NCBI GenBank assembly: GCA_017561265.1
Contig: JAFZDJ010000013.1
Span: forward strand, 1 to 64,000
Source: Bacteroidales bacterium
Lineage (GTDB): Bacteria; Bacteroidota; Bacteroidia; Bacteroidales; UBA932
Reading direction: 5' to 3'
Length of the DNA stretch: 64,000 nt
Shown one piece after another: positions 23,254 through 32,265 of the stretch (the stretch's first letter is position 1; every line of letters starts with the position of its first letter). Position numbers and translations under genes: made by a program. Under the pieces are notes generated by a model, which was not told the DNA's origin, searched no databases, and saw only the letters and a list, made by a program, of their open reading frames with translations.

Positions 23254-26145
23254 TTACAATTTATTGTCGTACATATATTTGACATTATCCTCCGTCAGAC
23301 AGACATCATAGAAACTGACGTTGTCGACTTTCATTGTCATAAATGTAGACAAAGATCCGTCACAATTTCCTCCAAGATTGAATTTAGGGGTATTCGAACC
23401 TTTATAAAAGTACGTGCTTACCATTTCTACCTTACTGCCATCAATGTATAAGGTATTTTCTCCATTATCGCTTGACACAACTATATGATGCCAGGCAGAT
23501 GACATTATAGGTGTACAATCATAGGAGAAACGATAATCCTTTCCTGAGTATGAATATTGAACGTCAAATTGAAATTTCTGACTATCTGTTACAATGAGTC
23601 GCGGACGCTGATCTATTTCAGAGACTCCAGTTCCCGAGAATATCGCACCTTGAGAAAAGTCCTTCACCCAAAATGAGGCAGTATACGATGCCATGCCACT
23701 GAAGATCGGATAAGGAATGTTAACATATTGGTTCTTGAATCCATTCAACTTCAACGAATAGCCTTCTCCTGAGGGCGAATCTGCGATATAAGAGGGAGAT
23801 CCTTCTAAATTGCCATTGCGACAATTTCCTGAAACATCATCTGCGGTCTTGTCAAAAGAATAGTATGCGAGGGGAGCTACTGGCAAGGAAGAAATATATG
23901 ATGGGGCAGGAGGATTGCCATTATCTACAGATGAAGCATGACATTCGCTGTTATATATCGACTTTACTTCCTTTTCAGTGATAGTTCTCTGATACAATCT
24001 GATATTATCTATCTTCATACTTATGAAAGAATTCAGGGTTCCATCTGAATTTCCTCCGATATTTAGTTTCGTAGCTCGTGAACCAGCATAGCAATATGAA
24101 CTTTCAGCATCCACTTTAACTCCGTCTACATATAAAGTATTCAGTCCGTTTTCTGTCGTAACAACGACATGATGCCATGATGAAGACATAATGGACGTAC
24201 AGTCATAAGAGAAACGATAGTCGGCTCCTGAATATGAATATTGAACATCAAATTGAAATTTCTGATTATCTGTCACAAGGAGTCGCGGACGCTGATCTAT
24301 TTCAGAGACTCCAGCTCCCGAGAATATTGCTCCCTGCGAGAAATCCTTCACCCAGAAAGATACCGAATACTTGGTCAACGACTTGAACACATTATATGGT
24401 ATAGTCATATACTGCTCCTTGACACCATTGATATACAAGGCCTTACCCTTTCCGTTGGCAGTCTCGGACGTAAATGACGGATTGTTCATGAGAGTTCCGT
24501 CTAGCTCATTCTCAGTTATATCTGCAGCATCCTCATTATCAAATGTATAATACGACATCAGTCCCTGAGGAACAGCTATCTCATCCGGATCGACTCCCGG
24601 ATCATCTCCTGCGCCAGGATCCGGAGTCACAGCGGACTCCTTTGTTGTAAATGTCAGTTCCTCGCTGTATGCTGCTCCACACGTATTCACCGCATAGGCG
24701 CGCACATAATAAGTTGTTCCCGGCTTGAGTTCAGACAGATCGCTCTTGAACGACTTCAAGGATGTGACCTTACCGAGATCTGTCTTTCCTGCATCGTCCA
24801 GCGTAGGATTGCCTGTCGTATTCCATACATGTCCATGAGAGGTAATAGCATCGACATTGCCAAGAGATGTGATGGTGGCGGTAACTGATGCGGAAGTCTC
24901 TGTAACATCTGACACTTCGCCCATTATGACTCCAGCCATTTCCGGAAGATCATGAGTTGTAAATGAAATAACCTTGCTGCTGTATGCTATGCCCTCATCG
25001 TTTATTGCAAACGCACGGCACCAGTATTTTGTCGAACTCTCCAAACCGGAAAGGGTTGCATTGAATGAACATGGAGCGGAGGCGCTTCCCAAAGAAGCGA
25101 CATTATCTTCAATCACAGGTTCTTCAGAAGTGCCGTAGCAGAATCCATAGCGACTTACCTGTGAACTTCCGATCTCAATCAATGTTCCGTTTACTGAAGC
25201 GGTATTATAGGTCACATCCGTAACATTCTCTATAGTCACAGTCGGTGCCTTGCTGGCTGCCACTTCCATTTTTACCGGTACAAGAAGCGTTTCGTCATCA
25301 GTCAGGATCACGATATCAGAATCATATTTTCCGGCTGCAAGTCCTTCCCTTGTCACGATCGCATTGAAATAGTCAGAAGTAGCGACTGTGCCCGATGTCT
25401 TGCTGAATGTGAGCCAGCTGGATGAAGATGACACCCTGTACTTGATGGATGATTTGCCGGGATTTGTAAGTTTCACCTGAAGGCTTGACTCCTTCTCACC
25501 GAAATCCAGCATTGCCGGCTCAACCGCCAGACTTGCAGAGGCACCTACGGTCATCTTTACCTTTACAATCGCACTTCCTCCATTTGAAGAAACGACTATA
25601 GTCTCGGAATATGATCCCTTTCCAAGACCGCTACGGTCAACTGTTATAGCTATGGAAGCGATATCATTTGTAGTCTCTCCACCTGACTCGCTGCATGAAA
25701 GCCAACCGATTTCCTCTGTTATCTTCCATTTCAGAGTACCCTTACCTACATTCGAGATATCAAAAGCCTGGGAAGTAGCACTTTCCCCGAAGTCAAGAAC
25801 TTCCGGATTTACCTTGATTACAGGCTGAAGCGGAGCCATCGACACCTGTACGCTGGCACTCAGACCTGACTTCACAGAAACCTTCTGAGAGGCATTCTCA
25901 TATCCGTCCTTCACAAAAGACAAGGTATATTCCGCCTGCTCCAGATCCTCGAAGGAGAATGTTCCGTCCTTATCGGTGAGCTGCGAAACTCCTCCTGGAG
26001 ACAAAGTGACTTTGACTCCCTTTAGAATCTCATCTGACTGAGAATCCTTGACAACTCCTGAAATACTTCCGAGAGTTATCACAATCGGATCCACACATGA
26101 GACTGCACAAACGCAGGCCAAGATATAAAGCAAAAGTTTTTTCAT
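23254..26145 (-). CDS. Lipoprotein with CarboxypepD-reg, BACON, Fn3-like and two LamG domains
   Basis: 963-residue surface lipoprotein (lipobox CAVSC, Cys17). Order: carboxypeptidase-regulatory-like domain ~27-105; two BACON-type domains ~108-200 and ~205-297; two Fn3-like repeats ~300-398 and ~403-502; a Pro/Asp linker ~505-525; two concanavalin/LamG_3 domains ~527-745 and ~758-963. The LamG copies are very similar, sharing WVKDFSQGAIFSG and GVSEIDQRPRL, also at the DNA level, so they arose by a recent duplication. No enzyme motif is seen; binding of glycans or proteins outside the cell is the likely job. It is the last gene of a seven- or eight-gene operon. Confidence 0.85.
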   Translation of the reverse strand: MKKLLLYILACVCAVSCVDPIVITLGSISGVVKDSQSDEILKGVKVTLSPGGVSQLTDKDGTFSFEDLEQAEYTLSFVKDGYENASQKVSVKSGLSASVQVSMAPLQPVIKVNPEVLDFGESATSQAFDISNVGKGTLKWKITEEIGWLSCSESGGETTNDIASIAITVDRSGLGKGSYSETIVVSSNGGSAIVKVKMTVGASASLAVEPAMLDFGEKESSLQVKLTNPGKSSIKYRVSSSSSWLTFSKTSGTVATSDYFNAIVTREGLAAGKYDSDIVILTDDETLLVPVKMEVAASKAPTVTIENVTDVTYNTASVNGTLIEIGSSQVSRYGFCYGTSEEPVIEDNVASLGSASAPCSFNATLSGLESSTKYWCRAFAINDEGIAYSSKVISFTTHDLPEMAGVIMGEVSDVTETSASVTATITSLGNVDAITSHGHVWNTTGNPTLDDAGKTDLGKVTSLKSFKSDLSELKPGTTYYVRAYAVNTCGAAYSEELTFTTKESAVTPDPGAGDDPGVDPDEIAVPQGLMSYYTFDNEDAADITENELDGTLMNNPSFTSETANGKGKALYINGVKEQYMTIPYNVFKSLTKYSVSFWVKDFSQGAIFSGAGVSEIDQRPRLLVTDNQKFQFDVQYSYSGADYRFSYDCTSIMSSSWHHVVVTTENGLNTLYVDGVKVDAESSYCYAGSRATKLNIGGNSDGTLNSFISMKIDNIRLYQRTITEKEVKSIYNSECHASSVDNGNPPAPSYISSLPVAPLAYYSFDKTADDVSGNCRNGNLEGSPSYIADSPSGEGYSLKLNGFKNQYVNIPYPIFSGMASYTASFWVKDFSQGAIFSGTGVSEIDQRPRLIVTDSQKFQFDVQYSYSGKDYRFSYDCTPIMSSAWHHIVVSSDNGENTLYIDGSKVEMVSTYFYKGSNTPKFNLGGNCDGSLSTFMTMKVDNVSFYDVCLTEDNVKYMYDNKL

Positions 26146-26151
26146 AGTTCC

Positions 26152-26973
26152 TTAAAAATTATACTTTATTGAATTTCCTGTTATTACTACCCTTCTTGCT
26201 CCCGGAGCTACTGCAGCATCAATCAGATTCCACAGATATATCGCAGCGGTTGCGCCTATACATACATTTCTTGCTATGCCCATATTCTTCTGACGTGCAT
26301 CCAGCTGCCTTAATATATTGGCATCATGAGTCTGGGACATCTGGGATATATATGCCTGACGCTGCGACTCCGTAATGACGACACCCACAGCACCGGCAGC
26401 ACATCCTCCAAGAAAGAGACCGCCCTTCAACGGATCTCCCTTCGAAAACTGGCCGAGACCTGGTACGATGGAAAGCACAGCCTTCTTCGCGCCATACTCA
26501 TGGGTCAGGAATGTCTCAAGGAATGAGGTATCTTCGGTCTTCGCAACTTGATACAGCGCATGATAACGCAGCATTCCATACTTGGAATCCTGATATTCAT
26601 CAATCAGCGCACATTTGACTGCAACGTTACCGCCATCTGCAGTAACATTGATCTTTCCGGTATGTACAGATTCTCCTCCGATCTTCCTTAATGACAACTC
26701 GACACTGTCCGTATCAGCAGAAGTTACTGACGTTGAAACATTCCAGTCAGACGGAAGCTTGTATGTCAAAGCACTTAAGGCCTTGGCCGGCAAGGCCTGA
26801 GAATCAGTCGAATAGACTGTAACCGGCACAATAGCCACATTCGGAGAGAATGATTCCGGAGCTTTTTTGATCCAAAGGGGCTTCAAACGGTCTGACTTGG
26901 CATCGGCCATCTGTGGCAAAAGCAAGAGAACCAGTACAAAAATCCTTATGACGTATACAGATATATTTCTCAT
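26152..26973 (-). CDS. Membrane-associated protein with PGLGQ segment
   Basis: 273 residues: signal peptide or anchor at 8-25 (FVLVLLLLPQMADA), an extracytoplasmic beta-rich region ~30-165, then VLSIVPGLGQFSKGDPLKGG, followed by two hydrophobic segments (~188-205 and ~240-258). The PGLGQ and small-residue pattern is like that of DUF5683-type proteins in Bacteroidota, but I am not certain of the family. The start overlaps the stop of the lipoprotein gene upstream by four bases (ATGA). Unknown role in the envelope operon. Confidence 0.6.
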   Translation of the reverse strand: MRNISVYVIRIFVLVLLLLPQMADAKSDRLKPLWIKKAPESFSPNVAIVPVTVYSTDSQALPAKALSALTYKLPSDWNVSTSVTSADTDSVELSLRKIGGESVHTGKINVTADGGNVAVKCALIDEYQDSKYGMLRYHALYQVAKTEDTSFLETFLTHEYGAKKAVLSIVPGLGQFSKGDPLKGGLFLGGCAAGAVGVVITESQRQAYISQMSQTHDANILRQLDARQKNMGIARNVCIGATAAIYLWNLIDAAVAPGARRVVITGNSIKYNF

Positions 26974-27539
26974 GGCAGGAATGAAACATCAAGAAAATTA
27001 CTTTCTTTTTTTATGTTGTTGAAAGATTCGGTCATAGTCTCGGCAAAATCCGTATCATCAAAATCCACGACACGTCCTCCTGCCGCCTTTGAAAGAGCCT
27101 CCTGTATCATTTCCGAATGACGGATATTCCTGACTATATCATCTATGCTGATCTCAACAGCGACATGACAGGTCTCGGAACCGTTCCTCTGGACATATCT
27201 GTCGGACATTACAACCCTACTGCCCTTGATGGTCTCTTCTGCAATAGATTTGATCTCCGATGTGCCAAGACTCTCACTTCGGATATCTATAGTACGGCTG
27301 ATGAGAACCGATGTCTGTTCTGCCAGAAGAGCTCTTGCTGCAGCAGCGGCATAAGCCTCAAGATTCATGTGGGCAAAACCTGTATATTGCGCCCATGCAC
27401 GCATTGTCGTTCTATTGATATCTTCTGCAAACTGCTGAGCTCGTGATTTTTCTTTAAGCACGCCCAGAGTCGATTTATTTGCAGATCCGCATGATACCAG
27501 AGAAATCAGCAAACAAAAGTAAACAAAGAGTTTTTTCAT
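26970..27539 (-). CDS. LPP20-like lipoprotein
   Basis: 189 residues with lipobox LVSC (Cys17). An Ala/Glu-rich helical region (MNLEAYAAAAARALLAEQ) is followed by a beta segment with YVQRNGSETCHVAVEIS, an arrangement reminiscent of LPP20/LpoB-type lipoproteins in which a helix precedes a short sheet. The assignment is tentative. It lies two bases after the gene before it and overlaps the next by four bases, so it clearly belongs to the operon. In other bacteria lipoproteins of this shape act as partners of envelope machines. Confidence 0.55.
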   Translation of the reverse strand: MKKLFVYFCLLISLVSCGSANKSTLGVLKEKSRAQQFAEDINRTTMRAWAQYTGFAHMNLEAYAAAAARALLAEQTSVLISRTIDIRSESLGTSEIKSIAEETIKGSRVVMSDRYVQRNGSETCHVAVEISIDDIVRNIRHSEMIQEALSKAAGGRVVDFDDTDFAETMTESFNNIKKESNFLDVSFLP

Positions 27540-27541
27540 TA

Positions 27542-28249
27542 TTATAAGGTTACTGAAAGAAATAGGGATAGTTCATCGAATGTATAATCCACATCGTAAT
27601 ATTCTTCATCTGTATACTGATGGATAAGGAACATATAATCCGTCCTCATCCGGTTTTTATCCTCATCCTTACAGCCATTATATTCTTTAGGGAAAAGAGA
27701 CAGAACCGCCTTGGCTTCTTGAGATGCATAAAGAAGTGATTTGATAAATCCTTTGAAATCATCTGTAATCAGATTGTTCTCCACCTTCTCTTCTTTGGAT
27801 TTCGTCTGAGAGAAAAGGGCCAGTGATTCCGGATATCCGCTCAGTGACATTCCTTTCTGCAGCTGCACCTCGTGCTTTCTGCCGCCTTGAGTATATACCA
27901 GCAAATACACCGGAGCATCAGCTATGTGGTCCTCACCCTGAGCATTAACATATGTATTGACGACACGGCTGCCATAATCTCTCATAGTATGTTTGCGGAT
28001 AACATGAATAGTCTCAGGAGTCAGGTAATATGCCTTTCCTGTCTGGGTATCCCTCACATGCAGCACAAGCTCATCCTTCCAGTCCACAACAGCATTTGAA
28101 GAGAATCTGTCGCCTTGTTTCTTGACTTCCGAATCAATCACTGCGCTCTCATAGCCCTGAGAAAAACTCATAATTGCATACCTGTCCTTATCGCCGCCAT
28201 CGAAAAGCAAGAAAAAAGGGACAAGTACCGATATCAGAAAACAGTTCAT
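27542..28249 (-). CDS. Hypothetical exported protein
   Basis: Not recognised. 235 residues with a short hydrophobic start (FLISVLVPFFLLF) that may be a signal or anchor. The body mixes beta-type segments (DELVLHVRDTQTGKAYYLTPETIHVI, APVYLLVYTQGGRKHEVQL) with an acidic C-terminal third rich in Tyr and Asp (DEEYYDVDYTFDE). It sits between the small membrane protein and the LPP20-like lipoprotein in the same direction. The 56-base gap to the gene before it leaves room for RNA processing but no clear terminator. Confidence 0.55.
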   Translation of the reverse strand: MNCFLISVLVPFFLLFDGGDKDRYAIMSFSQGYESAVIDSEVKKQGDRFSSNAVVDWKDELVLHVRDTQTGKAYYLTPETIHVIRKHTMRDYGSRVVNTYVNAQGEDHIADAPVYLLVYTQGGRKHEVQLQKGMSLSGYPESLALFSQTKSKEEKVENNLITDDFKGFIKSLLYASQEAKAVLSLFPKEYNGCKDEDKNRMRTDYMFLIHQYTDEEYYDVDYTFDELSLFLSVTL

Positions 28250-28305
28250 CTTATAAAAGGTTAATATTCAACAAAATTAATCAATCAGCATATCATATCA
28301 AAACA

Positions 28306-28554
28306 TCATGACTTATTTTCATCCTTTTCAGACTCCTGCACGAACACTTCTCCGATAAGGCTATCCAGAAAGGCCAAGCACAGACCGATAAGAAACACAT
28401 TCACAAAAAGACCTTTTGTAACCAGAACAACCAGCACAAAGAAAGCAATAGGAGTAGTATATGAAAAAAAGTACAATACCGCCTTTATTATCAGTTCCAC
28501 CACCTTGTTGGTACACTTGATTCCTGAGACTACCCAGTTGATAGCTTTGGCCAC
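28306..28554 (-). CDS. Small membrane protein
   Basis: 82 residues with two hydrophobic segments (~18-32 and ~36-62) and a charged C-terminus (ESEKDENKS). No family recognised. It follows the CHASE2-like gene by 15 bases and may form part of a membrane complex with it. Confidence 0.55.
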   Translation of the reverse strand: MAKAINWVVSGIKCTNKVVELIIKAVLYFFSYTTPIAFFVLVVLVTKGLFVNVFLIGLCLAFLDSLIGEVFVQESEKDENKS

Positions 28555-28569
28555 ACAACCTTGTCGGGG

Positions 28570-29616
28570 TTAAAAAAAAGCAAGCAATTCTTCTCTATAT
28601 ACCTTCCTTAGCAGAAAGACAGCCTCCACCCAGAACAGAAGGAACAGCATAAAATAAATCAGGAACGGTACATGATTATCTCTGTTTACCAGGGCAAGAT
28701 ATGCATTATATATTATAGAGATTCCTGGCTGCTCACCGACAATAGTATCATGCATATCATCATCATACCACGAACCGATCAGAACAATCTTATCTTTAAA
28801 CGTCATCTCCAGACCGCCTCCATACTGGATAGCATCGACCAATCCTGTACCAAGATTCTCAACTACAGTCTCATATTCCTGTCCATTGCCCAATGCATTG
28901 TTTTCCGGATTTTCATCAATATCGTCATATAGAATGAATCTGAAGTCCGGAATAAAGGAGTTCAGGCACCTTCTGCCATTCATGGATATGCCCCAGAGCT
29001 TTTCCTTATACTCTCCTCCCGTGATATCCTTCCACATCTTGAGAGCGACATTTTCATTCCCATCAATCAGACAGCTGTACTTCAAGAAGTCATCTCCAGT
29101 CTTCTTGATCCGATAACCAGCGGTAACGGCTACTGAGGCAAGCGGATCCGGAACCGAATCAGCCGCCACGACAACAATATCTCTCATTGATGCAAGAGTC
29201 GAGTACAACTCTTCATCAAATTCAGTTTCATAACGGCCGTCAAAAGCAACATCGCATAGAATATACTTATAATTATCGGTCTCTTTCAGGTACTTCATCA
29301 GGGAAGCCATCTCCTTACGGTCAACGATTTCCGTTTCGCCAACACGCATTCTGCCGATTTTTTTACCAGAATCAGACATGATATCTTTATATTGGGGGAC
29401 AAGGACTTTGTCATAGGACACATTCACGACCACTACATCGTAATCCCTGTCCTGCGGTGAAGCCAGATCCTTGCATTTAGCTATGAAGGCAATCTGGTCA
29501 TCTCCGTAACCGAATGTATACGGCATGCTCCAATACACATAACACACCAACACCAGCAATACAGATATCAGGGCAGACCAACCAAACAGTCCCCAAAGAG
29601 TTCTTTCTTTTTTCAT
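28570..29616 (-). CDS. CHASE2-like sensor domain membrane protein
   Basis: 348 residues: a transmembrane helix at ~10-32, a large extracytoplasmic domain ~33-310, and a second transmembrane helix at ~317-337. The outer domain shows CHASE2-like landmarks: DYDVVVVNVSYDK near the start, YILCDVAFDG in the middle, FKDKIVLIGSWYDDD and PGISIIYNAYLALVNRD near the end. CHASE2 domains normally feed a cytoplasmic kinase, cyclase or serine protease module; here only ~12 residues follow the last helix, so any output must come from partners. The stop is 15 bases before the small membrane protein gene. Confidence 0.75.
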   Translation of the reverse strand: MKKERTLWGLFGWSALISVLLVLVCYVYWSMPYTFGYGDDQIAFIAKCKDLASPQDRDYDVVVVNVSYDKVLVPQYKDIMSDSGKKIGRMRVGETEIVDRKEMASLMKYLKETDNYKYILCDVAFDGRYETEFDEELYSTLASMRDIVVVAADSVPDPLASVAVTAGYRIKKTGDDFLKYSCLIDGNENVALKMWKDITGGEYKEKLWGISMNGRRCLNSFIPDFRFILYDDIDENPENNALGNGQEYETVVENLGTGLVDAIQYGGGLEMTFKDKIVLIGSWYDDDMHDTIVGEQPGISIIYNAYLALVNRDNHVPFLIYFMLFLLFWVEAVFLLRKVYREELLAFF

Positions 29617-29625
29617 AGGTTATAT

Positions 29626-31107
29626 TTACAACAATATAAGACTCGCTTTCACATCCTTAAGCACTTCCATCACATCTCCGACACATGCTTCAGGCATGGT
29701 AGGATCACATGATACGAACTTTTCTCCTGACACATCAAACATGAATCCCTCCTGATGTCCATCAAGATTTACAGCACACGAAAGATGGCCAGGCCAGAAT
29801 ACCAAAGCGACTTTCAACTTAAGGATATCCCGCACCAGACGGGAAAACAATATAGCCTTGTCATCACAGTCGCTGGCATCATGATACCAGATCTCACCAG
29901 GAAAGAAAAATCTCTCCTTACTCCATCTGTCACTATCCATTTCGTACCTGAATGCCGTCTGCACAAAATCAAGAAGCATATTCAAAGCTTCAAGATAAGA
30001 TTTCCCATTAAGGGCATCAGCCAATACAGGATATACTGTTTCTACGATATCTCCTGACATCGGCGCCATTGCGCGATAATAAAACTCCGTCAATGGATTT
30101 CCGTCCGTATGATATATCGGGAATTCTTCGTAAAATTTCTTCAAGGCAACATTTACCGGCACCGACACCGCAACTTCAGGATACTTTTCAGATACAAAAG
30201 AAAGCGTGTCACTATACTCAGAATAAAAATGCTCGTTACGATTGACCGCCATGCTGACAGGATATTCCCCATGGTCATCAAAAAAATATGGAGACAAATC
30301 AATGCCGTCATAGTCACCGATCAGAGTATATGGTATACCGTCCTGATATATTTCCTTTGTGCCATTCAAAGTCGCGTCTGAAGAAATCAGACGATAAAGA
30401 TTGTCGTACCCATCATGGGCAAGACATACCCTGAAACCTAATCTATGCAAAAGATATACCTGCGTCATGACGCTTTCCCTATGCATCTCAGGGGCATCAT
30501 ATACTGCGTCGCAGAACGCCTCCACATATTTCACGATACTCCAGTCAGAAAGAACCAGGTGCTTACCTATTTTGACAATGTCACTGAGGATGAGATCATA
30601 AGGGCTGTCCGACATTTGCATCCATACTGAAGCGAGATGCTCTTCTGACGTGTTATCTATATGAATTTCACAATCTTCCGCAAACCTCATGGAAATATCA
30701 TAGCCATTGAAGCTGACAAGAACATCTCTGACCTCTATGTTTTCATACGAGTCATACTCCAGCTTCATATATCTGCCGGGGTCAGCATTCAGGCCACCGA
30801 TATGAGTGACATCACACTGCAACAGCTGCAATCTGGAAGATCTGTCACCGGGAGAGAAAACTTCCGGCTTTATCTTCGGAAACTCAGCATATGGATTAAT
30901 CTCCACCTTTGTCAATGAAACCTTCTTCCACGGATTCTTCATATATTCAGCATATGCCTTATCCGTCTCCTTGATAAAGTCCTCAGCCTGCTGAAGTGTT
31001 CTATTGTAATGATCCTGAGCTGCAGCTATCGCCTCCTGAAGGCTCTGGGCAGCGACCTGACCGGAAACCAACAGAAGGATGATGCCTGCAAGGCATTTCA
31101 CACACAT
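29626..31107 (-). CDS. Exported transglutaminase-like protein
   Basis: 493 residues from the ATG at 31107, chosen because a signal peptide starts there (CLAGIILLLVSGQVAAQ) and because a -7 element at 31134-31141 leaves almost no leader for the starts at 31134 or 31125. The C-terminal part carries a Cys-His-Asp set in the order of transglutaminase-fold enzymes: Cys in ASDCDDKA (~414), His in WPGHLSC (~441), Asp in SCDPTMPEA (~468). Most of the protein is an N-terminal region without recognised domain. Possible activities are peptide cleavage or cross-linking in the periplasm. First large gene of the operon. Confidence 0.72.
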   Translation of the reverse strand: MCVKCLAGIILLLVSGQVAAQSLQEAIAAAQDHYNRTLQQAEDFIKETDKAYAEYMKNPWKKVSLTKVEINPYAEFPKIKPEVFSPGDRSSRLQLLQCDVTHIGGLNADPGRYMKLEYDSYENIEVRDVLVSFNGYDISMRFAEDCEIHIDNTSEEHLASVWMQMSDSPYDLILSDIVKIGKHLVLSDWSIVKYVEAFCDAVYDAPEMHRESVMTQVYLLHRLGFRVCLAHDGYDNLYRLISSDATLNGTKEIYQDGIPYTLIGDYDGIDLSPYFFDDHGEYPVSMAVNRNEHFYSEYSDTLSFVSEKYPEVAVSVPVNVALKKFYEEFPIYHTDGNPLTEFYYRAMAPMSGDIVETVYPVLADALNGKSYLEALNMLLDFVQTAFRYEMDSDRWSKERFFFPGEIWYHDASDCDDKAILFSRLVRDILKLKVALVFWPGHLSCAVNLDGHQEGFMFDVSGEKFVSCDPTMPEACVGDVMEVLKDVKASLILL

Positions 31108-31133
31108 ATCTCTGAAACTCAGCATAATGAACA

Positions 31134-31141
31134 CAAAGTTA
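31134..31141 (-). promoter_or_regulatory. Candidate -7 element TAACTTTG for the envelope operon
   Basis: Minus-strand match to TAnnTTTG between the small TPR-like gene and the transglutaminase-like gene. It would start transcription near 31129 and supports the downstream start codon at 31107. No good -33 element. Confidence 0.4.
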
Positions 31142-31172
31142 CATCAAATAACGCAATAAAAAAACATCGACC

Positions 31173-31373
31173 CTATGGATTCATAAGGTCGACATTTACA
31201 AAACCGTTGATCTCTTGTATCAGCTCGACTGATGCGAGAGATTTTCTTTTTATATCTTCCGTGGCATCCGGAGCCTGAGCGGCCGCACGGTAGAAGTTGA
31301 TCGCCTCACCGAACCGGCAGTTTCTTCTCAGCTCCTCTGCCCTCTCCAGTAATTCTTTTGCACCTGTATTCAT
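31173..31373 (-). CDS. Small TPR-like protein
   Basis: 66 residues, with one TPR-like helix pair: AKELLERAEELRRNCRFGEAINFYRAAAQ has the spacing of small and large residues of a TPR unit, followed by another helix. Cytosolic, no signal. It is in the same direction as the envelope operon (66 bases before its start) and could act with it or stand alone. Coding potential is judged from the amphipathic helix pattern; the short length lowers confidence. Confidence 0.55.
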   Translation of the reverse strand: MNTGAKELLERAEELRRNCRFGEAINFYRAAAQAPDATEDIKRKSLASVELIQEINGFVNVDLMNP

Positions 31374-31404
31374 TAATGATAGGATAGAATATGATCTTAC
31401 TACA

Positions 31405-31430
31405 GATCCCTCGACTACGCTCGGGATGAC
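31405..31430. repeat. Dispersed palindromic repeat, copy 1
   Basis: Arms GATCCCTCG and CTCGGGATGAC around a short centre. Related copies are at 51903-51936 and inside the gene at 63866-63890. Palindromes of this kind are scattered between genes in many Bacteroidota genomes. Confidence 0.75.
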
Positions 31431-31440
31431 ACCCCACCAG

Positions 31441-31647
31441 CCATAACGAAGGGTCTGGTTCTAGAACTATTATATGTTAAATGGTGATATTGTTATAGGC
31501 GACATGCCACCCCCGCATCAACGAAGGGAATGGTTATAGAACTCTTTATATGTTAAATGGTGATATTGTTATAGGCGACATGCCACCCCCGGCCAGGGGG
31601 TGCCTCCCGCAGGGAGGCGGGGGTCGCCGGTAACAATATCACCATTT
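31441..31647. repeat. 76-bp tandem repeat plus large inverted repeat
   Basis: Two 76-base units in tandem share a perfect 46-bp core (31470-31515 and 31546-31591) and a degenerate leader. The core of the second unit (31555-31579) is then mirrored at 31623-31647 (arms AAATGGTGATATTGTTA and its complement, with GGCGAC/GTCGCC inside, two mismatches). Between the arms lies C/G-rich sequence with its own small palindrome (CCCGCAGGGAGGCGGGG). The block could fold into a very stable stem and probably ends the Rnf operon transcript. No gene is present in 31374-31663. Confidence 0.8.
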
Positions 31648-31663
31648 ATACTCCTATAAAGGT

Positions 31664-32263
31664 CTAAACCAATCCCGAGAATCCCATGAACGCCATCGCA
31701 AGAATACCTGCGGTAACGAGAGCGATAGGAATACCCTTGAATGACTTAGGAACATCATTGAGGGCAAGCTGCTCGCGAAGACCTGCGAAGAGGACCATTG
31801 CAAGGCCGAATCCGAGGGATGTCGCGAAAGCATATACTGTAGCCTCTCCGAGATTCATCATGCCGTCAGCAGCTGCTGCAAAAGGAGATGATTTCTGAAC
31901 CACTGTAAGAGCCACACCCAGCACGGCGCAGTTTGTTGTGATGAGCGGAAGGAAGATACCCAGAGCAGAATAGAGCGAAGGGCTTATCTTCTTGAGCACG
32001 ATCTCCACCATCTGCACGAGTGCAGCGATCACGAGAATGAATGAAATGGTCTGAAGGAACTCAAGTCCGAACATTGCCAGAAGTGAGTTGAGAAGGTAAG
32101 TCACGACAGTTGCAAGGGTAATCACGAAACATACCGCCATTGACATACCGGTAGCAGTACTCAGCTTGTTGGATACACCGAGGAACGGACATATGCCGAG
32201 GAACTGCGACAGCAGGATATTGTTTACAAATATCGCTGAAATGATGATAAGTATATATTCCAT
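31664..32263 (-). CDS. rnfA: Rnf electron transport complex subunit A
   Basis: 199-residue integral membrane protein with six helices, one of two related core subunits of the ion-translocating ferredoxin:NAD oxidoreductase. Hallmarks: NNILLSQFLGICPFLGVSNKL near the start and ITTNCAVLGVAL with the Cys that helps hold an intramembrane iron-sulfur cluster between RnfA and RnfE. Last gene of rnfBCDGEA, two bases after rnfE. The complex couples reduced ferredoxin oxidation to Na+ or H+ export. Confidence 0.95.
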   Translation of the reverse strand: MEYILIIISAIFVNNILLSQFLGICPFLGVSNKLSTATGMSMAVCFVITLATVVTYLLNSLLAMFGLEFLQTISFILVIAALVQMVEIVLKKISPSLYSALGIFLPLITTNCAVLGVALTVVQKSSPFAAAADGMMNLGEATVYAFATSLGFGLAMVLFAGLREQLALNDVPKSFKGIPIALVTAGILAMAFMGFSGLV

Positions 32264-32265
32264 AA

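Noticed and set aside
31441..31591. Two-unit tandem repeat as a CRISPR array
   Set aside because: Only two copies, spacer-like parts are themselves similar, and no cas genes are present.
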